Source: Candidatus Omnitrophota bacterium (GTDB lineage: Bacteria; Omnitrophota; Gorgyraeia; Gygaellales; Profunditerraquicolaceae). Taken from it: a stretch of 44,034 nt of DNA. Both the position numbers and the translations under genes were made by a program. Every line of letters begins with the position of its first letter. Within the stretch, counting starts at the first letter, position 1. The notes under the pieces were generated by a model. That model was not told the DNA's origin, made no database searches, and was given only the letters and a program-made list of their open reading frames with translations. Location: positions 1 through 44,034 of the forward strand of contig QZKH01000006.1 in NCBI GenBank assembly GCA_003598025.1, given 5' to 3'. Shown one piece after another: positions 9,122 to 17,086 of the stretch.

Positions 9122-10770
9122 AAAAGGCCAGGCTTTTAGAAGGTTATAATTTTGGATCCAGCAAGTTTATATTTTCTGCTGCATTAGTTTTAATCTTTTT
9201 ATTTATAACTTTATATGGTACAGAGGCTTTTGCTTTTGATAAATCTAAAGCTGATAAGCTTGGCAAGCAGATCATATCTTCTAAGAATGATGCTGATCTA
9301 AACAAGGCTTTTGCAGAAATCAGGGATTTATATCTTAATGATTATAAATTCAGCGAATTCGTAGAATATTTGAAATCGTTGTCGAAAAAGAAGAAAACAT
9401 TAGAGCCTTTTATAAACTATTATATCGCCTACACAAGATTTTATCAGCTGAAGTATTTGGAAGAGAACCAGAATTGGGATGAATATTTTGCTAACGGAAA
9501 TGATTACAGGGATGAATTGACCAGCTATGCTCAGAAAGCCGCCGATTCCACCACTGCCAAAGATGAAGTTGGCGTTGATTCCAGGCTGCTTTTATGGGTT
9601 TTTCATAAAGGCCAGCAGGATGCTTTTAGTGAGAAAGCCCTTGAAGACCTCATTGGCGCAATGGATAAGTATTCGCAGGATGGCGGTAATGCCACTGTAA
9701 TAAAGACAGTTGCAGATTGGCTGGGTTCTTATGGTGAGAAGGCTAAAGCCAGGAAGCTATACGGCATATATCTGAATAAAATAATTTCTGCAAATGTTTC
9801 GCTGGCGGATCTCCTTCAGATATCAAGGCAATTCTATGACGAGAATAACGTTGAATTATCAAAATCAGCCTATGACATTTATATCGAGAGGGCTTCAAAG
9901 GAACTTCCGGCAGATAAATTCATCCCGGAGTTTATTAATATCGCTAAAATGTTTTCATATAACGATTCAGGGATAAACGATCCTCTCTATGCCGAAAAAG
10001 TATTTTCTAAAATCGAAGATACCGGTGTTAAATCAGTCTTCGACCAGGAGCTTATATATCTAAGGGCTTTTAATCTTGAGAAGGCAAAAGAATTAAAAGG
10101 CGCAGGGGCAAGGTATGATGAACTTTTAAAGCAATTCCCCGATTCCGAGCATGCCCAAGAGGCCGATTACAAGGTTGGAATAATACAAGCGTATGTTTTA
10201 AGGGATATAGCACAAGCAAGGGTCTATTTTGAAAAGCTTGCTAAAGGTATAGATAAACCTTCCAGTTGGGTTATATCGAGTTTATATCAGCTGGGGCTGT
10301 TATCGCAATGGGAAGGAGATATCACCGCGGCAAAAGATTATTACAATAAATTGATTGGTTCTGCCGGGCAAGGTTATAATGATACCGCTCAACTGGCAAA
10401 ATTGAGATTAGCCGAAATTCAAGAATCAAGGCCGATGGAATACAACCTGAAGACATTTATGGACCTTTCTTTAAAACCGGAAAACAGCGCATATGATATG
10501 AACAAAATAGCGCTTAAGTCTCGTCCCTACCTTGGTAAGCCTCAAGAAGAAGTGCAGGTTGCTTCGGAGGCCTTTATGCCGGAGAGCGGATGTATGCAGG
10601 TTGACCTGCAATACCTATGGTCCGGTCATACTGGAAGCGCTAAGCCGGCGGCCCAGGACCAAGCGTTTAATACGAAATTTACCAGCGACGGAACGAAAGA
10701 AATAAATTTAGTAGTTGTATCTCCCCAGGGCGTAGTTGACCGCAATATTGATTTGGTGGATGTGCGATAA
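9118..10770 (+). CDS. exported TPR-repeat protein
   Basis: A 550-residue protein with an N-terminal hydrophobic segment (about 18-35) ending in TEAFA, probably a signal peptide. The rest is mostly helical, with TPR-like repeats. Clear examples are near 320-350 (AKELKGAGARYDELLKQFPD) and 385-420 (LGLLSQWEGDITAAKDYYNKL), resembling periplasmic tetratricopeptide scaffolds. The last 90 residues look more like a beta-rich tail. It overlaps the glycosidase stop by ATGA, so it is translationally coupled to the glycan genes. It has no catalytic signature. It may act as an envelope scaffold for the hydrolases, but this rests on position only. Confidence 0.65.
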   Translation: MKKARLLEGYNFGSSKFIFSAALVLIFLFITLYGTEAFAFDKSKADKLGKQIISSKNDADLNKAFAEIRDLYLNDYKFSEFVEYLKSLSKKKKTLEPFINYYIAYTRFYQLKYLEENQNWDEYFANGNDYRDELTSYAQKAADSTTAKDEVGVDSRLLLWVFHKGQQDAFSEKALEDLIGAMDKYSQDGGNATVIKTVADWLGSYGEKAKARKLYGIYLNKIISANVSLADLLQISRQFYDENNVELSKSAYDIYIERASKELPADKFIPEFINIAKMFSYNDSGINDPLYAEKVFSKIEDTGVKSVFDQELIYLRAFNLEKAKELKGAGARYDELLKQFPDSEHAQEADYKVGIIQAYVLRDIAQARVYFEKLAKGIDKPSSWVISSLYQLGLLSQWEGDITAAKDYYNKLIGSAGQGYNDTAQLAKLRLAEIQESRPMEYNLKTFMDLSLKPENSAYDMNKIALKSRPYLGKPQEEVQVASEAFMPESGCMQVDLQYLWSGHTGSAKPAAQDQAFNTKFTSDGTKEINLVVVSPQGVVDRNIDLVDVR

Positions 10771-10820
10771 TCACTATTGCTGCCTCTTGCCAGCGAAATC
10801 CTGAATCCCTGCCTTAAAAC

Positions 10821-10961
10821 AAATACTAATTCTTTTAAAAAGTATTTCTCAGGCGTTTATTATCCTTTGTGCAGCAATATGTTTGGATAATTTTAGCCAA
10901 AAGACCATAAAACAGAAAAATACTTGACTTGTTCTATCTTTAGTAGTATAAAATACTTAAC
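10821..10961. promoter_or_regulatory. ROK gene promoter with repeated AATACT/AGTATT sites
   Basis: TTGACT (10924-10929), a 17-base spacer and TATAAA (10947-10952) make a strong promoter. A dyad AGTAT-AAA-ATACT (10945-10957) covers the -10. Further copies form AAATACT (10821-10827) facing AGTATTT (10841-10847), and ATACTTGAC (10920) repeats as ATACTTAAC (10953). The cluster looks like operators, possibly for the repressor's own control. Confidence 0.55.
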
Positions 10962-11012
10962 ATCTTTAATCATTTTTTTCTCTATGCCACGGAGAAAGGT
11001 TTAAAGACCTTA

Positions 11013-12248
11013 ATGAAGCACCCGGATTTTATAAAAGACGAACTAAATGAAAAAGAAAAACGCAACATTGACATCATTGAGATATTAAGAAGGCGCGGGC
11101 CCATAAGCAGGCCTGATATATCCAAAGAAATGGGGATAAATGTTGTCACTATTTCAAACTATATTGACGACTTTATCAAAAACAATCTGGTTTACGAAAA
11201 AGAATTAGATGTATCTGAGGGCGGAAGAAGGCCTGTGCTGCTTGATTTAAATCCCCAGGCGGGTTTTGCAATTGGAGTGGGCCTGAACCTGATGAATATG
11301 GTGGGCCTCTTAGTAGACTTAAAAGGCAATATTATAACCAAGACGCAGATAGTCAGGCCAAAGCCCTCGGTAAAAGATATCACAGAGTGCCTGCTTGAAA
11401 TCGTGCGCGAGATACTCAGGCGTTCTAAGAATTACACGGCTAATATTAAGGGCATAGGGGTAGGTATCGCCGGATTGGTCAATAAAAAAGATGGTTCGAT
11501 ACATTGGCCGCAGAAGATTGACCAGCATTATGCCTATGCTTCTGTTGATTTGCCGCTTAAAGGTCTGATAGAGAGAGAATTTAATCTCCCGGTCCTCATT
11601 GAAAATGATGCCACAGCCGCATGTTTCGGAGAGCATTGGCTTGACCTGGAGCGGGGATACAAGAATGTCGTTTATATGTTCTCTGGCGTTGGCTGCGGTA
11701 TAATGATAGGCGGAGAAATATACACCGGAGCAAACGGCTATGCCGGAGAGGTGGCCATCTATAACTATAAAGAGGACAATGCGTTTAATTGTGAGCCGGG
11801 AAACAGTTGTTTTATTAAACGTTGGGAAGCAGACTTAGGTATAGTAGATGATGCCAGGAAATTATTGATTAAGGATAAAAACGCGGCTGACGAATTTTTC
11901 AAACTCACTTCAAGTAATATTGATAACGTAGATTTAAAAAGTGTGTTTATTGCCGCCAGGGCTAATAACGCGATAGCGATAGATGTGTTGGATAAGGCCG
12001 CAAAGAGGCTGGGCGTAAAGATCGCCTACTTAGTGAACCTGTTGAATCCCCAGATCGTAGTTGTTGGCGGCGGGCTTGAAGAAGCAGGAGAAAGATTTTT
12101 GAATAGAGTTTCTTTGACGGTAAAAGAATGGGCTTTTAGAGAATCCGTCGAGGACCTCAAGATAGTTTATTCTCAGCTCAGGGAAAATGCCGTGGCATTG
12201 GGTTCAGCCAGCTTATTGCTGCAAAGGGTTTTTGCTCAGCTGCGCTAA
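11013..12248 (+). CDS. ROK family transcriptional regulator (NagC/XylR type)
   Basis: A 411-residue protein with an N-terminal winged helix (about 17-65, NIDIIEILRRRGPISRPDISKEM followed by a recognition helix) and a sugar-kinase fold (about 85-400). The kinase part keeps the ENDATAACFGEHW motif with its Asp and a late VVVGGGLEEAG loop. The zinc motif of canonical ROK proteins (CxCGxxGC) is reduced to CEPGNSC after GYAGEVAIYNYKE, so metal binding is doubtful. Established for the family: these repressors release DNA when they bind a sugar or sugar phosphate. Position directly after the glycan cluster makes that cluster the obvious target. A strong promoter with overlapping dyads suggests autoregulation. 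Confidence 0.88.
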   Translation: MKHPDFIKDELNEKEKRNIDIIEILRRRGPISRPDISKEMGINVVTISNYIDDFIKNNLVYEKELDVSEGGRRPVLLDLNPQAGFAIGVGLNLMNMVGLLVDLKGNIITKTQIVRPKPSVKDITECLLEIVREILRRSKNYTANIKGIGVGIAGLVNKKDGSIHWPQKIDQHYAYASVDLPLKGLIEREFNLPVLIENDATAACFGEHWLDLERGYKNVVYMFSGVGCGIMIGGEIYTGANGYAGEVAIYNYKEDNAFNCEPGNSCFIKRWEADLGIVDDARKLLIKDKNAADEFFKLTSSNIDNVDLKSVFIAARANNAIAIDVLDKAAKRLGVKIAYLVNLLNPQIVVVGGGLEEAGERFLNRVSLTVKEWAFRESVEDLKIVYSQLRENAVALGSASLLLQRVFAQLR

Positions 12249-12290
12249 ACTTACGGCACAGGAAATTTCAACCTTTATTAAGGAGGGATG

Positions 12291-13466
12291 ATGGAGGATA
12301 AATCAAAATTTATTATCATCGGACTAATAGGCTTATTAGTCGTATCGCTGTTTTTCTCTCTGCAGATTAATGCAGCAAAAGGCAGTGTAGAAAAACAGAG
12401 AGATGAGTTACAGAAAGAGAATGCCGCGTTGAATAAGAAAATAGATGTTACAGTGCAGGAAGCGCGGCGCTTAGAAGATAGGGCCTCCACCTTGAGCAGG
12501 GACCTGGATAAAATATCAAAGCAAAAGGATGACCTCCAGAAAAGATTTGAAATGCTTAACCGTGAGAGGGATGCCCTGGTTGATAAATTAAAAGAACAGG
12601 TGCAGGCGCCTAAAGCCCCGGCTGCAGCTCCTGCGATGATATCGGCAGGCTCAGCAATGGAGGAATCTTATTGGGCAAGCGTCATAAAATCAAACGCAGA
12701 TATTAAGCTACAGTTAGAAAATAGCCGCAATGAGCTAAGGACGGTCCAGATTAAGAATGAGGAGTTACAGAGATTAAAGACCAGCCTGGAATTAGAGATC
12801 AAGAATTTAAACCGCGATAAGGATGAGCTGCAGAAGCAATTGGCTTACAATCAGAAAATAGTGGATAACATATCAGTGGAGTTGGCTACGGAAAAGACAA
12901 GCAAGTTCCAGATGCAGGACAGCCTGCAAGCGATTAAAGGGGAGAATGTAACCTTAAGGCGCAGGCTCGAGGCTTTAGACAGCATGAAGATAGACCTTGA
13001 GAATAAATTACAGGATGTAACCACACAAAAAGAGAATCTGGAAAGAAAGTTTGGCAACATGGAGTCTACTCTGCAGTCTAAGGTAGATGAGATATGCAGG
13101 CTCAAAGAAAAATTAGGCCAGATTACAGATGTTTCCGTAAAAGATATAAGTTCTTCTAAGAGCGCTATAGATTTGTCTCCGATAATAGTAAAGCCTCAGT
13201 CCGACAGCAAGTCAATGGTAAGCATAACTTCTGCTGCAAGGCCTGCATCTCTGGAAGCCAGAGTTTTGGTTGTAAACAGGGATGATAATTTTGTCGTTGT
13301 AGACGCTGGCCAGGATGCTGGCTTAAGAGCCGGCGATACATTTAAGATTTACAGGCAGGGAAATCAGATAGGCAGTGTCAGGGTAATCCAGCTGAGAAAT
13401 GATGTGGCTGCCTGTGATATACAAAACGAAAGTACGCCTATTAAGGTCGGAGATATCGCCAAGTAA
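12291..13466 (+). CDS. membrane-anchored coiled-coil protein with C-terminal beta domain
   Basis: A 391-residue protein. One transmembrane helix (about 7-28) is followed by a long coiled coil (about 32-285, heptads rich in E, K, L and Q with one Ala/Pro break near 110). A compact C-terminal domain (about 320-391) contains FVVVDAGQDAGLRAGDTFKIY, a small beta-barrel pattern resembling those in FlgT-like and other envelope proteins. I chose the ATG at 12291, four bases after AGGAGG; an adjacent ATG at 12288 would add one Met but is too close to that site. It sits between two regulators and its job is unknown. A structural or envelope-spanning role fits best. Confidence 0.6.
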   Translation: MEDKSKFIIIGLIGLLVVSLFFSLQINAAKGSVEKQRDELQKENAALNKKIDVTVQEARRLEDRASTLSRDLDKISKQKDDLQKRFEMLNRERDALVDKLKEQVQAPKAPAAAPAMISAGSAMEESYWASVIKSNADIKLQLENSRNELRTVQIKNEELQRLKTSLELEIKNLNRDKDELQKQLAYNQKIVDNISVELATEKTSKFQMQDSLQAIKGENVTLRRRLEALDSMKIDLENKLQDVTTQKENLERKFGNMESTLQSKVDEICRLKEKLGQITDVSVKDISSSKSAIDLSPIIVKPQSDSKSMVSITSAARPASLEARVLVVNRDDNFVVVDAGQDAGLRAGDTFKIYRQGNQIGSVRVIQLRNDVAACDIQNESTPIKVGDIAK

Positions 13467-13515
13467 TTTTAAAGTCAAGTTCGTTCTTAAAAAACGTCTT
13501 TATAAATTTTACTTC

Positions 13516-14538
13516 ATGGTTCGCAGAAAAAATCCTACCAAAACCAGTCCTGTTTCTATAAATGACGTAGCCCGGCTAGCCGGAGTATCGATTACTACCG
13601 TTTCCCGGGTAATAAACAAATTCTCTTCCGTAAAAGAAAAGAATAAGATTAGAGTACTTGATGCCGTAAAACAGCTGAATTTTCAGCCATCGGTTTTTGC
13701 CCAGCGCCTTGCTACAGGCAAGAATAATGTTGTGGCTTTGGTCATTCCCAGATACGAGGGGATGTTTTATTCTTTTTATGTGCTTGAACTTATCCGTGGT
13801 ATAGGAACATTATGCGAGGTGCTAAAGCTTGATCTTTTGCTTAAGCTTACTGATAATAAATCTACAGTTAATTTAAGAGGAGTGGGCGGCATTATTTTTG
13901 CGGATATTATCGGCAACCGCACGCTGCTCGAAGAAGCATTAGGGACTAAAACACCGTGCATAGTAATCAATAATAATGTAGAGGATTTAAAAGTCAGTTG
14001 TATTTCGATAGATAATGCCGGCGGCGCTTTTAATGCGGTAAATTACCTGGCAGGTTTAGGGCATAAAAAAATCGCCCATATAACAGGTGATTTGATAACC
14101 CAGGCTGCATCTCAAAGGCTTGAAGGTTATAAACAGGCTTTAGTAAAAAATAATATAGAAATCAGAGAAGAATATATTATTAAAACTGATTATTCCCGCG
14201 GACAGGCCAGGTCAGCTTCCGAAAAGCTTATAAATATGCAGGATCCTCCTACAGCAGTTTTTGTTGCTTCAGATTCTATGGCGCTGGAAGTTATAACCGT
14301 AGCAAGAGAATCGGGTAAGGAGATTCCGCAGGATTTATCGATAGTGGGGTTTGATGATAATCCTTCTGGACTGTATGGCCCGGTTGCGCTGACTACAGTG
14401 AGGCAGCCGTTGATAAAGATGGCTCAGGACAGTGTTAAAATGTTAAGTGCTTTAATAGAAGGAACCGTTGACAAACCAAGAAAAATCATTCTGCCGACCG
14501 AGCTGGTGGTCAGGGAATCTTGTCGCGCTCTTAAATAA
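13516..14538 (+). CDS. LacI/GalR family transcriptional regulator
   Basis: A 340-residue repressor. The N-terminal helix-turn-helix (about 12-60) contains INDVARLAGVSITTVSRVIN, the family hallmark, followed by the hinge region ending FAQRLATGKNN. The rest is a periplasmic-binding-protein-like sensor domain with AGLGHKKIAHI and the late GFDDNPSGLYGPVALTTV motif that frames the ligand site. I chose the ATG at 13516; an upstream in-frame ATG at 13399 would overlap the previous gene by 68 bases and add a sequence with no family match. Together with the ROK protein it probably controls sugar genes; the effector cannot be inferred. Confidence 0.9.
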   Translation: MVRRKNPTKTSPVSINDVARLAGVSITTVSRVINKFSSVKEKNKIRVLDAVKQLNFQPSVFAQRLATGKNNVVALVIPRYEGMFYSFYVLELIRGIGTLCEVLKLDLLLKLTDNKSTVNLRGVGGIIFADIIGNRTLLEEALGTKTPCIVINNNVEDLKVSCISIDNAGGAFNAVNYLAGLGHKKIAHITGDLITQAASQRLEGYKQALVKNNIEIREEYIIKTDYSRGQARSASEKLINMQDPPTAVFVASDSMALEVITVARESGKEIPQDLSIVGFDDNPSGLYGPVALTTVRQPLIKMAQDSVKMLSALIEGTVDKPRKIILPTELVVRESCRALK

Positions 14539-14541
14539 AAT

Positions 14542-14588
14542 ACACAACAAATTGTATCCTCTATTTTCTAAGATACTATATATTGTAT
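14542..14588. promoter_or_regulatory. two NrdR boxes upstream of nrdJ
   Basis: ACACAACAAATTGTAT (14542-14557) and ATACTATATATTGTAT (14573-14588) both fit the 16-bp NrdR box consensus (acaCwAtATaTwGtgt). Their starts are 31 bp apart, the known helical spacing for paired NrdR boxes. The second box abuts the -35 element at 14589, so repression of nrdJ by NrdR-ATP/dATP is strongly suggested. Confidence 0.85.
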
Positions 14589-14616
14589 TTGACAAAACAA
14601 TACGCAATGTTATAAT
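14589..14616 (+). promoter_or_regulatory. consensus sigma70 promoter of nrdJ
   Basis: TTGACA (14589-14594), a 16-base spacer and TATAAT (14611-14616): both hexamers are perfect matches. It directly follows the second NrdR box. Confidence 0.85.
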
Positions 14617-14670
14617 TAGCGCCAGGGTTAACATTACAACTTTTCTACAATCTACGGGGAGGGTGAAGAG

Positions 14671-16965
14671 ATGCCGTTGAAACTTTCGGATAATGCTTTG
14701 AAGGTTCTTGAGCGCAGGTATCTAATAAAAGATGAAACTGGCAATGTCATTGAGACTCCGCAGCAACTATTTGAACGTGTTGCTTCAGCAATAGCCAATG
14801 CTGAAAAACTTTATAATAAATCCGATAAAGAGATCACAAGCCTTAAAGAGGATTTTTATAATGCCATGGTTGAGCTGGAATTCCTTCCTAATTCTCCCTG
14901 CCTTATGAATGCAGGAAAGGATTTAGGCCAGCTGAGCGCCTGTTTTACTCTCCCTATAGCGGATTCCATGGACTCAATATTTGAAACATTAAAGGCCACT
15001 GCAATGATACATAAGAGCGGCGGCGGGACAGGATTTTCCTTTTCAAGGCTGAGGCCCAAAAATTCTGTCGTAAAGACTACCGGAGGTGTGGCTTCGGGTC
15101 CGGTATCTTTTATGAAGGTTTATGATGCCGCAACGGAAGCAGTAAAACAGGGTGGTACGCGCCGGGGAGCTAATATGGGCATATTACAAATAGATCACCC
15201 GGACATCCTGGAATTCATCACCTGCAAAGAGAATAATAAAGAAATAAATAATTTTAATATATCGGTCGCAGTTACCGATGACTTTATGGAGAAATTTAAG
15301 AAGGGTCAAGATTATGATTTAATCGACCCTCATGCAAAACAGGTAGTAACCCGACTTAATACAAAAGAAGTCTTTGATCTGATAGTCAAACAGGCTCATA
15401 AAAACGGAGAACCTGGTATTATTTTCATTGATAAGATAAATCAGGATAATCCTACTCCTAAGCTTGGGAGGATAGAGAGCACTAACCCTTGCGGCGAACA
15501 GCCAATCCTGCCTTATGAAAGCTGTGATCTTGGTTCAATAAACCTCTCCAAAGTTTACAAGAAAATCGGGGCAGGCTCGCGGTATGATATTGATTGGGAC
15601 AAGTTAAAGAAGATAACACAGTTGGCGGTACATTTCTTGGATAACCTGATAGATGTTAACAAATTCCCTATCCCGGAGATAGAAAAAGCTACAAAACTTA
15701 CGCGCAAAATCGGGTTGGGCGTTATGGGCTGGTCGAGCCTTCTTATACGCTTAGGGATTCCTTACAACAGCGAAGAAGCTATAGAACTGGCAGAAAAGAT
15801 AATGTCGTTTATCTTTGAAGAAGCTACGAAGAAATCCCAGGAACTTGCTAAATATAAAGGAGTTTTTCCTGCCTTTAGAGGCAGTATATTTGATAGGAAG
15901 AATAATCCTATTAAAATCCGCAATGCCACCCTTACTACTATTGCCCCTACAGGTACGATCAGTATAATAGCAGGGCCGTGCTCTTCCGGTATAGAGCCGC
16001 TTTTTGCTATTTCTTATTACCGTAATGTCATGGATAATGATAAGCTCGTAGAGGTTGAGCCATTGTTTGAAGAGATAGCAAAGCAGAGGGGTTTCTATAG
16101 CAGGGAGTTAATGGAGAAGATCGCCGAAAAGGGTTCAATCCAGGATTTTAGCGAAATCCCCGAAGAGATAAGAAAATTGTTTGTGACTGCTCATGATATA
16201 AGTGCTGAATGGCATGTGAGGATGCAGGCTGCGTTTCAGCGTTATACCTCTAACGCAGTAAGCAAGACTATTAATTTCCCTCATGATGCTACTATTGCCG
16301 ATGTAGAAAAAGCTTATCTGCTTGCTTATGAGCTTAACTGTAAGGGGATTACTGTTTATCGTGATGGTAGCAGGGAAGAGCAGGTGTTGAATATAAAGCG
16401 CAGCACTAAACAGGAGCAGAAATCAATCGTTGAGCCGGGTAAAATCGGTCCCCGCCCGCGCCCAGAAGTTATATTGGGGACAACTACCAAGGTCGCCACA
16501 GGTTGCGGCAATCTCTATGTAACAATAAATATAGATGAAGAAGGCAAGCCTTTTGAGCTTTTTACCCAGATGGGCAAGGCTGGCGGTTGTGCCGCTTCTC
16601 AGCTTGAGGCATTAGGCAGGCTGGTGTCACTGGGTTTCCGTTCAGGCATAGAGGTTAAATCTATAATCGAACAGTTAAGGAATATACGCTGTCCGTCTCC
16701 TTCATGGGAGAAAGGGCAGAGGATATTTTCATGCTCTGATGCTATTGCCAGGGTGATTGAAAAACGGCTGGCTAATAATACGCTTGAAGCTGCAAAGGTA
16801 GAGTCTACCCCAGTCGCCATGAAGCATTCTCATAATGATGACGCTGTCCCGGCAGGGGTCAGCCTGCACGGTGACATAGTTGGAGTATGCCCTGATTGCG
16901 GTGGAGCGCTTAGGCATGAAGAAGGCTGTGTAAAATGCCAGGCTTGCGGATACTCCAAGTGCTAA
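14671..16965 (+). CDS. nrdJ: adenosylcobalamin-dependent (class II) ribonucleotide reductase
   Basis: A 764-residue enzyme reducing ribonucleotides to deoxyribonucleotides without needing oxygen. The barrel carries NSPCLMNAGKDLGQLSACFTLP, SGGGTGFSFSRLRP, STNPCGEQPILPYESCDLGS (active-site Cys and Glu in NPCGEQ) and APTGTISIIAGPCSSGIEP, all typical of NrdJ. After the barrel come a TSCPD domain (about 595-690, ATGCGNLYVTIN and MGKAGGCAASQLEAL) and a C-terminal zinc ribbon of CPDCGG and CQACGYSKC type. GGGGAGGG lies before the ATG. The gene is monocistronic, with NrdR boxes and a consensus promoter. Dependence on B12 implies the cell makes or imports cobalamin. Confidence 0.95.
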   Translation: MPLKLSDNALKVLERRYLIKDETGNVIETPQQLFERVASAIANAEKLYNKSDKEITSLKEDFYNAMVELEFLPNSPCLMNAGKDLGQLSACFTLPIADSMDSIFETLKATAMIHKSGGGTGFSFSRLRPKNSVVKTTGGVASGPVSFMKVYDAATEAVKQGGTRRGANMGILQIDHPDILEFITCKENNKEINNFNISVAVTDDFMEKFKKGQDYDLIDPHAKQVVTRLNTKEVFDLIVKQAHKNGEPGIIFIDKINQDNPTPKLGRIESTNPCGEQPILPYESCDLGSINLSKVYKKIGAGSRYDIDWDKLKKITQLAVHFLDNLIDVNKFPIPEIEKATKLTRKIGLGVMGWSSLLIRLGIPYNSEEAIELAEKIMSFIFEEATKKSQELAKYKGVFPAFRGSIFDRKNNPIKIRNATLTTIAPTGTISIIAGPCSSGIEPLFAISYYRNVMDNDKLVEVEPLFEEIAKQRGFYSRELMEKIAEKGSIQDFSEIPEEIRKLFVTAHDISAEWHVRMQAAFQRYTSNAVSKTINFPHDATIADVEKAYLLAYELNCKGITVYRDGSREEQVLNIKRSTKQEQKSIVEPGKIGPRPRPEVILGTTTKVATGCGNLYVTINIDEEGKPFELFTQMGKAGGCAASQLEALGRLVSLGFRSGIEVKSIIEQLRNIRCPSPSWEKGQRIFSCSDAIARVIEKRLANNTLEAAKVESTPVAMKHSHNDDAVPAGVSLHGDIVGVCPDCGGALRHEEGCVKCQACGYSKC

Positions 16966-17008
16966 TAAAAAAAATCTCCTATTGTTTAGTTATATCCCAC
17001 CAATAATT

Positions 17009-17050
17009 CTATAAGGACGGTTCTGCCCAGATACATCACCGTCCTTATAG
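17009..17050. repeat. 13-bp perfect stem-loop before mnmG
   Basis: CTATAAGGACGGT (17009-17021) pairs perfectly with ACCGTCCTTATAG (17038-17050) around a 16-base loop. No T tract follows. It could end nrdJ transcripts with help, protect RNA ends, or be a remnant of a mobile palindrome. Confidence 0.6.
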
Positions 17051-17051
17051 C

Positions 17052-17086
17052 TATGAACTATCAACTTTGAACTATGAACTATTATG
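17052..17086 (+). repeat. five 7-bp TATGAAC-like repeats overlapping the mnmG start
   Basis: Units TATGAAC, TATCAAC, TTTGAAC, TATGAAC and TATTATG follow each other at 17052-17086. The fourth unit contains the mnmG ATG (17074). The same word, in the same and the opposite orientation, recurs at 29233-29253 and 34080-34100. Confidence 0.8.

Noticed and set aside
13399-13515. Upstream extension of the LacI-type gene
   Set aside because: It would overlap the preceding gene by 68 bases and places 39 unrelated residues before the normal N-terminal helix-turn-helix.
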